Shown: piece after piece, positions 6,826 to 16,243 of the stretch
Layout of the letters: every line of letters begins with the position of its first letter
How positions within the stretch are numbered: position 1 is the stretch's first letter
Source of the DNA: Zeimonas sp964481165
GTDB lineage: Bacteria > Pseudomonadota > Gammaproteobacteria > Burkholderiales > Burkholderiaceae_E
DNA length: 18,267 nt
NCBI GenBank assembly: GCA_964481165.1
Contig: CAYZYC010000048.1
Location: 1 to 18,267 of the forward strand
Direction of reading: 5' to 3'
Translations under genes and position numbers: made by a program
Notes under the pieces: generated by a model
Told to the model about the DNA's origin: nothing
Seen by the model: the letters and a program-made list of their open reading frames with translations, nothing else
Database searches by the model: none

Positions 6826-9800
6826 GGCGGCCTCCGCCCTCCGACCCGGCGAGTCCCGGTTGCGCATCGGGGACGCTTCGCTCGTGGGCGGGTGCCCCGC
6901 GGGCCGGGCCGCGGCGCCGGAATACCAGGCGCACGACGACGAAGAACAGCGGAATGAAGAAAATCCCCAGCAGTACGCCGACGATCATCCCGCCGAGTAC
7001 GCCGGTGCCGATCGCGCGTTGCGCACCGGAACCGGCGCCGCTGGCGATCGCCAGCGGCAGCACGCCGAACCCGAAGGCCAGCGAAGTCATCAGGATCGGC
7101 CGCAGCCGGTCGCGCACCGCGTGCATCGTCGCCTCGATCAGGTCCATCCCGCGCTCGAGATTCTCCTGCGCAAACGCGATGATCAGGATCGCGTTCTTGC
7201 TCGTCAGCCCGACCGTCGTCAACATCGCGACCTGGAAATACACGTCGCGTTCCATTCCGAGCAGGTTCGACGCGAGCGCGGTGCCGAGAATGCCCAGGGG
7301 CGCGACCAGCAGCACGGCCGTCGGTATCGTCCAGCTCTCGTACATTGCCGCCAGGCACAGGAAGACGATCAGCAGCGACAGCGTGTAGAGCAGCGGCGTC
7401 TGCGCGCCGGCCTGCCGCTCCTGGTACGAAAGGCCCGTCCACTCGATGCCGATTCCCTGCGGCAGATCGGCGACGATACGCTCGATCTCCTCCATCGCGA
7501 CGCCGGAACTGACTCCCGGAGCCGCTTCGCCGTTGATCTCCATCGCCGGAACGCCGTTGTACCGTTCGAGCCGCGGCGACCCGTAGTCCCAGTGCGAACT
7601 CGCGAACGCGGTGAACGGAACCATCGTGCCCTCGGTATTGCGCACCGACCAGAGCCGGAAATCGTCGGGAACCATGCGGAACGGCGCGTCGGCCTGCACG
7701 TAGACGCGCTTGACGCGGCCGCGGTCGATGAAATCGTCGATGTACTGTCCGCCCCAGGCGGCCGAAAGCGTACTGTTGATCGCCGAGATCGGAAGTCCCA
7801 GCGCGCTCGCCTTGCGCGTGTCGATCTCGAGCCGGAACTGCGGCCGGTCGTCCTGTCCGTTGGGCCGCACGTTGGCGAGCAGCGGACTCTGCGCCGCCGC
7901 GCCGAGCAGGCGATTGCGCGCACCGAGCAGCGCATCGTGGCCGAGGCCCGCGTTGTCCTTCAGGAAGAACACGAATCCCGATGCCGTTCCGAGTTCCGGC
8001 ACCGCCGGCGGAGCGAACGCGAAAGCGATGGCGTCCTTGATCTGTGCGAATGCGCCCATCGCGCGCTGCGCGACCGCGCCGACATGGAGTTCCGGCGCAC
8101 CCCGCTCGCTCCAGTCCTTCAGCTTCACGAATGCGATTCCGTTGTTCTGGCCGGTGCCGCCGAAACTGAACCCCTGCACGCTGAAGATCGAGGCGACGGC
8201 TTCCTGCTCGTTGTCGAGGAAGTGGCGTTCGATGCGCTCGATCGCCTGCATCGTGCGCTGCTGCGTCGCCCCCACCGGCGTCTGCACCTGCGCGAACAGT
8301 ACCCCCTGGTCCTCGGCGGGCAGGAACGCGGTCGGCAGGCGCAGGAACAGCCAGATCATCAGGACCACCAGCAGGACGAATACCGCCATGAACCGCTTGC
8401 GCCGCCCGATCATCGCGCGAACACCGCGCCGGTACCGCTCGCTGCCGCTGTCGAAGCTGCGGTTGAACCAGCCGAAGAAGCCCCTGCGCCCTTCGGCGTG
8501 CTTCGGGTCCGGCGGCAGGAGCAGCGTCGCGCACAGCGCGGGCGTCAGTACCAGCGCCACCAGCACCGACAGCGCCATCGCCGAGACGATCGTCGCCGAG
8601 AACTGGCGGTAGATGATTCCCGTCGAGCCGCCGAGGAACGCCATCGGCACGAACACCGCGGACAGCACCAGGCCGATTCCGACCAGTGCGCCGGTGATCT
8701 GGCGCATCGACTTGCGCGTAGCCTCCAGCGGCGACAGTTTCTCCTCGGTCATCACGCGTTCGACGTTCTCGACCACGACGATCGCGTCGTCGACGAGCAG
8801 GCCGATCGCCAGCACCATCGCGAACATCGTCAGCATGTTGATCGACAACCCGAGTGCGGCGAGCACGCCGAAGGTGCCCAGCAGCACCACCGGCACCGCG
8901 ATCGTCGGGATCAGCGTCGCGCGGAAATTCTGCAGGAACAGGTACATCACGAGGAACACGAGCAGGATCGCCTCGGACAGCGTCGTGACCACGCCCTGGA
9001 TCGCCGTCCGCACGAACGGAGTCGTGTCGAAGGGAACGACCGCGGTCAACCCGCGCGGAAAGAACGGCTCGAGATCCTTCAGCAGCGTTTCGATGCCGAC
9101 GGCGGTGTCGAGCGCATTGGCGCCGGTAGCCAGCGAAATCGCCACGCCGGTGGCCGGTTTGCCGTTGTAGCGGCTGATGAAGTCGTAGTTCTCGGCGCCG
9201 AGCTCGACACGCGCGACGTCGGCGAGTTCGAGCACCGAACCGTCGGGGTTGCTGCGCACGACGATGCGGCGGAACTGCTCGGGTGTCTCGAGGCGGCCCT
9301 GTGCCGTGATCGTCGCGTTGATCTGCTGGCCGTCGACCGCAGGCGTGCCGCCGAGCTGTCCGACCGCGACCTGCCGGTTCTGCGCCTGCACCGCGGCGAT
9401 GATGTCGGATGGCGCGAGCCGGAACGTGTCGAGCTTGTTCGGATCGAGCCAGATGCGCATCGCGTACTTCGCGCCGAACACCTGCACGTTGCCGACACCG
9501 GCCACCCGGCTGATCGGGTCGACGAGGTTGGCGACGACGTAATCCGAGATGTCGTCCTTGCCCATGCTGCCGTCTTCGGAGACGAAGCCGAGCACCATCA
9601 GGAAACCGCTGCGCGACTTGCTGACGTTGACTCCCTGCTGCTGGACCTCCTGCGGCAGCAGCGGCATCGCGAGCTGCAGCTTGTTCTGCACCTGCACCTG
9701 CGCGATGTCGGGATCGACCGCGTTGTCGAAGGTCAGCTGTATCTCCGCGCGCCCGCTCGCCTGGCTGGTCGCCGACATGTACAGCAGGCCGTCGAGCCCC

Positions 9801-10009
9801 TTCATGCTCTGCTCGATGATCTGCGTCACCGAGTCCTCGACGACCCGGGCCGATGCACCCGGATACGTCGCGGCGATCGACACGGCCGGCGGCGCGATCG
9901 TCGGGTATTGCGAGATCGGCAGCTGCGTGATCGACAGGCCGCCGGCCAGCATGATCACGATCGCGATGACCCACGCGAAGATCGGCCGGTCGATGAAGTA
10001 CTGTGCCAT
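6818..10009 (-). CDS. RND multidrug efflux transporter, HAE1 (AcrB/MexB) family
   Basis: A 1063-residue inner-membrane proton/drug antiporter, full length for the family. It opens MAQYFIDRPIFAWVIAIVIM, the classic first membrane helix. The proton-relay aspartates D407 and D408 fall in GLLVDDAIVVVENVERVM, at exactly AcrB numbering, and the relay lysine lies in the TSKNAILIIAFA segment of helix 10. Twelve membrane segments are arranged as 1 plus 5 and 1 plus 5 around two large periplasmic loops. The C-terminal end (RRRGPARGAPAHERSVP) is cytosolic. Closest in feel to MexB/AcrB/AdeJ type pumps, exporting hydrophobic drugs, dyes, detergents or solvents from the periplasm. It lies 16 bp after the adaptor gene and overlaps the outer-membrane factor, so all three parts are made together. 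The very long plus-strand open frames opposite it are shadows. Confidence 0.97.
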   Translation of the reverse strand: MAQYFIDRPIFAWVIAIVIMLAGGLSITQLPISQYPTIAPPAVSIAATYPGASARVVEDSVTQIIEQSMKGLDGLLYMSATSQASGRAEIQLTFDNAVDPDIAQVQVQNKLQLAMPLLPQEVQQQGVNVSKSRSGFLMVLGFVSEDGSMGKDDISDYVVANLVDPISRVAGVGNVQVFGAKYAMRIWLDPNKLDTFRLAPSDIIAAVQAQNRQVAVGQLGGTPAVDGQQINATITAQGRLETPEQFRRIVVRSNPDGSVLELADVARVELGAENYDFISRYNGKPATGVAISLATGANALDTAVGIETLLKDLEPFFPRGLTAVVPFDTTPFVRTAIQGVVTTLSEAILLVFLVMYLFLQNFRATLIPTIAVPVVLLGTFGVLAALGLSINMLTMFAMVLAIGLLVDDAIVVVENVERVMTEEKLSPLEATRKSMRQITGALVGIGLVLSAVFVPMAFLGGSTGIIYRQFSATIVSAMALSVLVALVLTPALCATLLLPPDPKHAEGRRGFFGWFNRSFDSGSERYRRGVRAMIGRRKRFMAVFVLLVVLMIWLFLRLPTAFLPAEDQGVLFAQVQTPVGATQQRTMQAIERIERHFLDNEQEAVASIFSVQGFSFGGTGQNNGIAFVKLKDWSERGAPELHVGAVAQRAMGAFAQIKDAIAFAFAPPAVPELGTASGFVFFLKDNAGLGHDALLGARNRLLGAAAQSPLLANVRPNGQDDRPQFRLEIDTRKASALGLPISAINSTLSAAWGGQYIDDFIDRGRVKRVYVQADAPFRMVPDDFRLWSVRNTEGTMVPFTAFASSHWDYGSPRLERYNGVPAMEINGEAAPGVSSGVAMEEIERIVADLPQGIGIEWTGLSYQERQAGAQTPLLYTLSLLIVFLCLAAMYESWTIPTAVLLVAPLGILGTALASNLLGMERDVYFQVAMLTTVGLTSKNAILIIAFAQENLERGMDLIEATMHAVRDRLRPILMTSLAFGFGVLPLAIASGAGSGAQRAIGTGVLGGMIVGVLLGIFFIPLFFVVVRLVFRRRGPARGAPAHERSVPDAQPGLAGSEGGGRHD

Positions 10010-10025
10010 GCGGCGCCGCGACTAC

Positions 10026-11207
10026 CTACTTCGACGCGGATTCGCTCGCGGGCGCGGTTCGCGCCGCCTGCGCTTTGCCGGCGGCCTCGGTGGCCTGCAC
10101 CTGCGCACCGGGCTGCACTCGCTGGAGTCCTTCGACGATCACCCGATCGCCGGCTGCGAGCCCGGCGTCGACGAGCCACCGGTCGCCGATCGTGCGGCTC
10201 GTCTGCACGGTCCGCAGTTCGACCTTTCCGTCGGCGCCGACGACCATCGCGGTGGCGTTGCCCTTCGGATCGCGCGTGACGCCCTGCTGCGGCACGAGGA
10301 TCGCATCCGGCCGCTCACCGACGCTGACCACCGCGCGCACGTACATGCCGGGGAGCAACAGGTGGTCGGGATTGGGAACCAGCACGCGCAGCAGGAAACT
10401 TCCGGTGGCCGGATCGACGGTGACGTCGGCGAACGTGAGCTTGCCGTCTTGCGGATAGCGCGAGCCGTCCTCGAGCAGGATCGCCACCGGCACGTCGCGC
10501 GTCTCGTTCAACGTGCCGGCAGCCAGCTCGCGGCGCAACTGCAGCAGTTCGCTGGCCGACTGCGTGAGATCGACGTAGATCGGATCGAGCTGCTGCACCG
10601 TGGCGAGCGCGACCGGCTGGTTGGCGGTGACCAGTGCGCCCTGCGTCACCGAAGACTTGCCGATCCGCCCCGTGATCGGCGAGTTGATCCGCGCATATCC
10701 GAGCACGATCTCGGCGCTGCGCACGGCGGCCTGCGACGACTGCAGGTCGGCCTTCGCCTGCGCGAGCGCGGCGATCGCGTTCTCGTTGTCCTGCCGGCTC
10801 ACCGCGTCGATCTTCGCGAGCTCCGCGGTGCGCCTGGCGTTCAGCTGCGCCGAATTCAGCGTCGCCTGCGCGCGTGCGACCGCGGCCTTCGCACTGGCGA
10901 GTTCGGCCCGGTACGACGCGTCGTCGAGCTGGTAGAGCGGCTGCCCGGCCTTGACGACCGTGCCTTCGGTGAAGATCCGGCGCTGGACGATGCCGCTGGC
11001 CTGCGGTCGCACTTCGGCTACCAGGAACGGCGTCGTGCGACCGGGAAGCTCGCGCGTGAGCACGACATCCTGCGGCTCGAGCGCGACGACGGTGACCTCG
11101 GGCGGCGCCATGCCCTGGGGCGGCGCCGCGGATTCGGGCTCGCCGCAGCCGCCCAGCAGCACGCCGAGCGCGAAGACGGCGACGGTTGCGGATTTGCGCG
11201 GTGACAT
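10026..11207 (-). CDS. RND efflux periplasmic adaptor lipoprotein (MexA/AcrA family)
   Basis: A 393-residue membrane-fusion protein. From the ATG at 11207 the sequence starts MSPRKSATVAVFALGVLLGGC, a lipoprotein signal with lipobox LLGGC and Cys at residue 21. A GTG at 11243 would add 12 residues and is less likely. The lipoyl half-motifs (VRPQASGIVQRRIFTEGTVVKAGQ and INSPITGRIGKSSVTQGALV) flank an alpha-hairpin of about 70 residues. The beta-barrel and membrane-proximal domains follow (LLPGMYVRAVV, AILVPQQGVTRD). The protein bridges pump and outer-membrane factor. It is the first gene of the pump operon. Its upstream region carries a long palindrome but no adjoining repressor gene. The C-terminal 25 residues are rich in Ala, Ser and Thr and probably disordered. 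Confidence 0.95.
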   Translation of the reverse strand: MSPRKSATVAVFALGVLLGGCGEPESAAPPQGMAPPEVTVVALEPQDVVLTRELPGRTTPFLVAEVRPQASGIVQRRIFTEGTVVKAGQPLYQLDDASYRAELASAKAAVARAQATLNSAQLNARRTAELAKIDAVSRQDNENAIAALAQAKADLQSSQAAVRSAEIVLGYARINSPITGRIGKSSVTQGALVTANQPVALATVQQLDPIYVDLTQSASELLQLRRELAAGTLNETRDVPVAILLEDGSRYPQDGKLTFADVTVDPATGSFLLRVLVPNPDHLLLPGMYVRAVVSVGERPDAILVPQQGVTRDPKGNATAMVVGADGKVELRTVQTSRTIGDRWLVDAGLAAGDRVIVEGLQRVQPGAQVQATEAAGKAQAARTAPASESASK

Positions 11208-11329
11208 GGAAAGGTACGATTGCGTGCCGCCGCCGGTGGCCACGAAGCCGACCGCGGGCGCGGCGAGGAGCGCGGTCAGGAGGCAGAGCGTACCCGACTT
11301 TGACGTGGTGACACGGAGCGCTCGCTTTT

Positions 11330-11375
11330 CGGGCGTTTCGGCGCGAGGAATCGATTCTCCGCACGCAAACGCCCG
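11330..11375. promoter_or_regulatory. 46-bp imperfect palindrome upstream of the RND operon
   Basis: The outer arms CGGGCGTTT (11330-11338) and AAACGCCCG (11367-11375) are perfect 9-bp complements. At the same centre of symmetry lies a perfect 10-bp palindrome, GAATCGATTC (11348-11357). Counting all 23 base pairs, 18 match. It sits 123 bp upstream of the adaptor ATG and 31 bp past the stop of the small secreted-protein gene. No U tract follows on either strand, so an intrinsic terminator is unlikely. An operator or attenuator for the pump operon is the reasonable guess. The rest of the 11208-11405 spacer shows no clear -35/-10 pair. Confidence 0.5.
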
Positions 11376-11405
11376 GAATTCGAGCGATCCGGCGAATGCA
11401 CGCCG

Positions 11406-11825
11406 CTACCGCGCGGCGCGACGCGTCGATTCGAGCGCACGATGCGCCGCGACACGCGTCCGCTGCCACCACGCATGCATCGCCTCGAAATCTCCGTTGA
11501 AGCGCCGCCTCTTCAGGTCTTCGGTTGCCACGCTGCAGGCCATCGCGTCGACGGGCTGGAACGAGCGGTCCGTCGAAGCGTAATCGCAGACCCAGAACGC
11601 CATCTCCAGACGCTCGTCCAGCCGGGCAGATGCCGAGGTCGCAACTTGCCGCTCGATCGGGCCTTGCTGCACACCGGCACCTTGCTCCGCGGCGACACCC
11701 TGCTGAGCCGAAGCTTCCGAAGCGATCGATGCAAGCAGCATCGCGATGCCTGCTGCCGCCCACGCCGCAGCCCTCGGACCCGTGCGCTTCGCACGCCGGA
11801 TCTCGTTCGAAGGATTCCGTCGCAT
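11406..11825 (-). CDS. Small secreted protein of unknown function
   Basis: A 139-residue protein. The ATG at 11825 has an excellent ribosome site (AAGGAG) and gives a signal peptide (hydrophobic 19-36, likely cut ASA before Q41). The longer upstream frame would lose this signal. The mature part starts with a Gln/Gly linker (QQG, EQG, QQG at about 41-55). A compact helical domain follows, with LEMAFWVCDYAST (73-85), MACSVATEDLKRRRFNGDF (95-113) and AMHAWWQRTR. Cysteines C80 and C97 could form one disulfide in the periplasm. I recall similar uncharacterised exported proteins in beta-proteobacteria but no function. It lies between the sigma-54 activator gene and the efflux operon on the same strand. 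A candidate -24/-12 promoter lies about 145 bp ahead of its start. Confidence 0.75.
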   Translation of the reverse strand: MRRNPSNEIRRAKRTGPRAAAWAAAGIAMLLASIASEASAQQGVAAEQGAGVQQGPIERQVATSASARLDERLEMAFWVCDYASTDRSFQPVDAMACSVATEDLKRRRFNGDFEAMHAWWQRTRVAAHRALESTRRAAR

Positions 11826-11969
11826 GGTCTTCTCCTTCCGGATGTCCGGGGGAACGGTATTCCCCTTCGGCACTCGGTGAAGTGCACGGTCCATGCCAGG
11901 AAGGACTCTCCGACGTGGGCAAGCGGATTCAACGTGTTGCAACGAGCGTCGGCTCGAATGCCCGTCGAA

Positions 11970-11985
11970 TGCGACAGAAGCGCCA
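11970..11985 (-). promoter_or_regulatory. Candidate sigma-54 (-24/-12) promoter
   Basis: Read on the minus strand, TGGCGC-N5-TCGCA matches 9 of 11 consensus positions (TGGCAC-N5-TTGCA) and keeps the essential GG-N10-GC spacing. It would start an mRNA about 130 bp ahead of the small secreted-protein gene, right after the gene for a sigma-54 activator. In GC-rich DNA the core spacing occurs often by chance. A near-palindrome CAACGTGTTGCAACG (11930-11944) lies downstream and could be unrelated. Confidence 0.35.
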
Positions 11986-12020
11986 TCCACGACGGCTCGT
12001 ACCCGTGGGATGCGCCACGG

Positions 12021-12043
12021 AAAAGGCGGCGCGACCGAAGCCT
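12021..12043 (-). terminator. Weak candidate terminator after the response-regulator gene
   Basis: On the minus strand, starting 12 bp past the stop, AGGC (12043-12040) can pair with GCCT (12027-12024), with an inner CGG/CCG, and the right arm runs into TTTT. The stem is short and bulged, so this is only a possibility. Confidence 0.22.
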
Positions 12044-12054
12044 GCCGGACTGCG

Positions 12055-13490
<1,436 letters not shown>

Positions 13491-13491
<1 letters not shown>

Positions 13492-15434
13492 CAGGGCTCC
13501 GGTGCGCTGCGCGCGGGCTTTTCGCCGTAGCGCAGCGGAAGCGCGAGCGTGAAGGTCGATCCCGTGCCGGGCTCGCTCTCGACGCGGATATCCCCGCCCA
13601 TGAGCCGTGCGAGACGCCGGGCGATCGCCAGGCCGAGACCGGTCCCCGGGCGTGCGGGGCCGTCGCCGACTTGCACGAACTCACCGAAGATCCGCTCCCG
13701 GGCGTCGGCGGCGATGCCGATGCCGGTATCGTCGACGGCAATGACCACACCGTCTTCCCGGCGGTGCGCGCGCAGCGCCACGCGACCATGCGACGTGAAC
13801 TTCACCGCGTTGCCCAGCAGGTTGATCACGATCTGCCGCAGCTTCTCCTCGTCGACGAACACCTGCGGCAATTCCGGCTCGAGCGCTTCGGCAAGTTCGA
13901 CGCCCTCCTGCACCAGCGGTTCGACCGAACGCAGGCACTGCTGGAGCAGCGGGGCGAGCGCCACCTCGTCCGCATGGATCTCGAGACGCCCCGATTCGGC
14001 CTTCGCGAGGCCGAGGATGTCGTCGATCAGCGCGAGCAGCCGCTGGCCGCTCGCAAGGATCTTCTCGAGGTTCTCGTTCTGCCTCGGATCGATGCGCCCC
14101 TGCGAGTTGCGCATCACGATGCGCGTGAAACCGATGATCGCGTTCAACGGCGTTCGCAGCTCGTGCGACATGCTTGCGAAGAACGCGCTCTTGTGCCGGA
14201 TCGCGATCTCGAGCCGGCGACTCTTGTCCTCGAGCTCCCGATACAGGCGCGCATTCTGGATCGCCAGCGCCGACTGTGTCGCGAAGCGCTTCAGCAGATC
14301 GACGGCGCCGGGGTCGAATTCGCCTTCGGCCTTTCGCGTCACGACGAGCCCGCCGAGCAGCCGGTCGTTGCGCAGCATAGGCACGGCGAGCAGCGATCGA
14401 TAGCCCAGGCGCAGCAGGATCTCGCGCGTTCGGCTGCGGTACGCGTCCTCGTCGGTGATGTCGGGTATCGACGTCGGCTCGCCGGTCATCGCGAGACGCC
14501 CGATGGCGCCCTCGCCCCTGGGCATGGGTGCGGCGCGCAACGCATCGACGAGCTCGTCGGGCAACCGGTCGGTCGCACGGAGATCGAAAGCCCCGCGCGT
14601 CTCGTCGTACTCGTAGATCGCGCCGCCTTCCATTCCGGCGAGCTGGCTGGCGTACGAAACGATCGTGTTCAGCACGGTGTCGAGATCGAGTGTCGAGCTC
14701 ACCGCTTCGCCGACTTCGCCGAGCGCGCGCAACTGCTCGACCGACTTGGCGAGCTGCCTGGTGCGCGCGCCCAGTTCGCCGAGCAGCGCGGCGTTCCCGA
14801 TCGCGATCACTGCCTGGTCGGCGAAGGTCTGCAGCAGCGCGATCTGCTCCTGCGAGAAAGGCTGCACCTCGTGCTGCCAGATCGTGAGAACGCCCAGCAC
14901 GCGGCCGTCGCGAAGCAACGGGACGGCGAGCACCGAGTGCACGCACTCCGCGACGTGCGACGGCTCGACCCGGACTCCCGGTTCGGCCAGGAAGTCGACG
15001 ATCTGGACCGGGGCGCCCTGCATCGCGGCTCGCGCGGTCGTCGTCCCGCGATCGAGATCGAATCCGCGTGCGAGGTAGTCGGCGAATTCGGGTGTACACG
15101 CGGTTCGCGCGGCCAGCTCGAGTCGCCCCGCCTTGCAGAGCATCACGAATGCCAGCCGCGCGCCGCACAGACGCGTCGCATTGGCGATGATCGTCTCGAA
15201 AACCGATTGCAGGTCCGACGCGGACCGCGAGATCACCCGGAGGATTTCGCCGGTCGCCGACTGCTGCTCGAGTGCCGCCTGCAACGCGCGTTCGCGATCG
15301 GCGAGTTGCGCGAGAAGGAGCGAGCGCTCTGCCGCGAACGCCGCCGAAGCGACGGCTCGGCTCGAAGCGGCGAACCGGCCCGACGCCTCGGCTCGACTCG
15401 AGACACGGTGGCCGCGTCGCACTTTCGTCGTCAC
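13491..15434 (-). CDS. Soluble GAF-GAF sensor histidine kinase
   Basis: A 647-residue histidine kinase without membrane segments, so it senses a cytosolic signal. Order: helical/coiled N-terminus (1-65, including LLAQLADRERALQAALEQQ), GAF 1 (about 70-215), a short coiled linker, GAF 2 (about 243-395), coiled coil (396-415), HisKA with the phosphorylated H424 (SMSHELRTPLNAI), and HATPase with N box NLLGNAVKF (538-546), G1 DTGIGI (569-574) and G2 GTGLGL (597-602). All catalytic boxes are intact. GAF 1 has the LRVISRSASDLQSVFETI lead-in common in beta- and alpha-proteobacterial kinases. The start is a GTG overlapping the PPOX stop (GTGA). The stop overlaps the regulator start. What the GAF domains bind cannot be told from sequence; no bilin-binding Cys motif is evident. 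Confidence 0.94.
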
Positions 15435-16033
15435 TCGCCGTCGATCCGGTCGCGAGGCGGCAAGGCGTCACGAAACGCGTCGAAGGTCTTCCAGGCCGGA
15501 ACCGGCGGCTGGTAGTCGGGCCGGGGCGAATACACCGAAGGCTCGATCCACTGCATCCGGTGGATGTAGCGGGGGCAGTTCGGGAAGATCCGGGCCGCAG
15601 ATACGCGCACGACGAACACGGCACCCGGGAAGCCGGCGAGCAGCGGATCGTCGGCAGCAATCGACGCCGTGCCGTTGACCCGAAGCCGCTTCGGACGCTC
15701 GAAGTCGATGAACAGCAACCCGACGTGCGGGTTGACGAGGAGATTTCCCCACGATCGGTACATCCCGTTGCCGTCGTAGTCGGGAAAGGCGATCGTGCGG
15801 CTGTCGACGACACGCACGAATCCGGGCAATCCGCCCTTGTACGAGCAGTCCGGGCTGCCCTGCGCATCGGCAGTGGCGACGAAGAACATCGGCCGCGACT
15901 CGATGAATGCCCGGTCTTCGTCGGTGAACTCGGTGCGGACCGTGACCTCCGTGAGCCGGTCGGCAATCGCCCGGGTCTCGCGCGCGTCCTGGAGTCGACG
16001 CATCCCATCGTGATACATCGGATCGGCGAGCAT
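15431..16033 (-). CDS. Pyridoxamine 5'-phosphate oxidase-family (FMN-binding split-barrel) protein
   Basis: A 200-residue split-barrel flavoprotein homologue. Typical segments are FFVATADAQGSPDCSYKGG (50-68), a substrate/FMN-binding strand pair, then NLLVNPHVGLLFIDF (97-111), KRLRVNGTA (115-123) and the closing IFPNCPRYIH (149-158). The last motif marks the general PPOX-like subfamily, not true PdxH. Members usually bind FMN, sometimes F420 or heme, and many have no known reaction. A good ribosome site (AGGAG) precedes the ATG at 16033. It is the first gene of a three-gene unit. Its stop overlaps the GTG start of the GAF kinase, which makes a link to signal input or to a signal-controlled redox reaction attractive. 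That link is inference. Confidence 0.88.
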   Translation of the reverse strand: MLADPMYHDGMRRLQDARETRAIADRLTEVTVRTEFTDEDRAFIESRPMFFVATADAQGSPDCSYKGGLPGFVRVVDSRTIAFPDYDGNGMYRSWGNLLVNPHVGLLFIDFERPKRLRVNGTASIAADDPLLAGFPGAVFVVRVSAARIFPNCPRYIHRMQWIEPSVYSPRPDYQPPVPAWKTFDAFRDALPPRDRIDGE

Positions 16034-16243
16034 GGGAGGCTCCTGCAGAGTCCCGTCGCCGATGCTACGCCGATCGCGTCGCCGCCAGAAGGTGCCTGCC
16101 GCCCCGTTCCCGAAGTCCCGTAGGGCGGGCGCGGACCGGCTCGCGGGCCCGGTACGGGCGGCCCGTTTGCTAGCGGGAATCTCCCGCAGCCAAAGGCTCG
16201 CGGAGCCGCGCGGTTTCGCGGAGTCACTCGCGGGACGATTTCG
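16034..16243. promoter_or_regulatory. Divergent intergenic region between the PPOX and KaiC operons
   Basis: This 210-bp spacer must hold promoters for both divergent operons. Seen: an inverted repeat GCGGGA-ATC-TCCCGC (16173-16187); a smaller GGCTC-GCG-GAGCC (16195-16207); and direct repeats TCGCGGAG at 16198 and 16216 with variants TCGCGGGA at 16228 and TCGCGGGC at 16141. A weak sigma-54-like GGGCGG-N5-TTGCT (16156-16171) points toward the KaiC gene. No strong sigma-70 hexamer pair is visible. Confidence 0.4.

Noticed and set aside
6428..10279. Plus-strand open frame of 1283 codons
   Set aside because: It lies exactly opposite the RND pump and parts of its neighbours. Its product is rich in Arg, His, Asp and Gln with no domain or hydrophobic core, as expected for the antisense of a GC-rich gene.
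11826..11990. N-terminal extension of the small secreted protein
   Set aside because: The ATG at 11825 has a near-ideal ribosome site and starts a proper signal peptide; the extension would bury that signal.
13671..15515. Plus-strand open frame of 614 codons
   Set aside because: Antisense to the GAF kinase; product dominated by Arg, His, Glu and Asp with no family resemblance.
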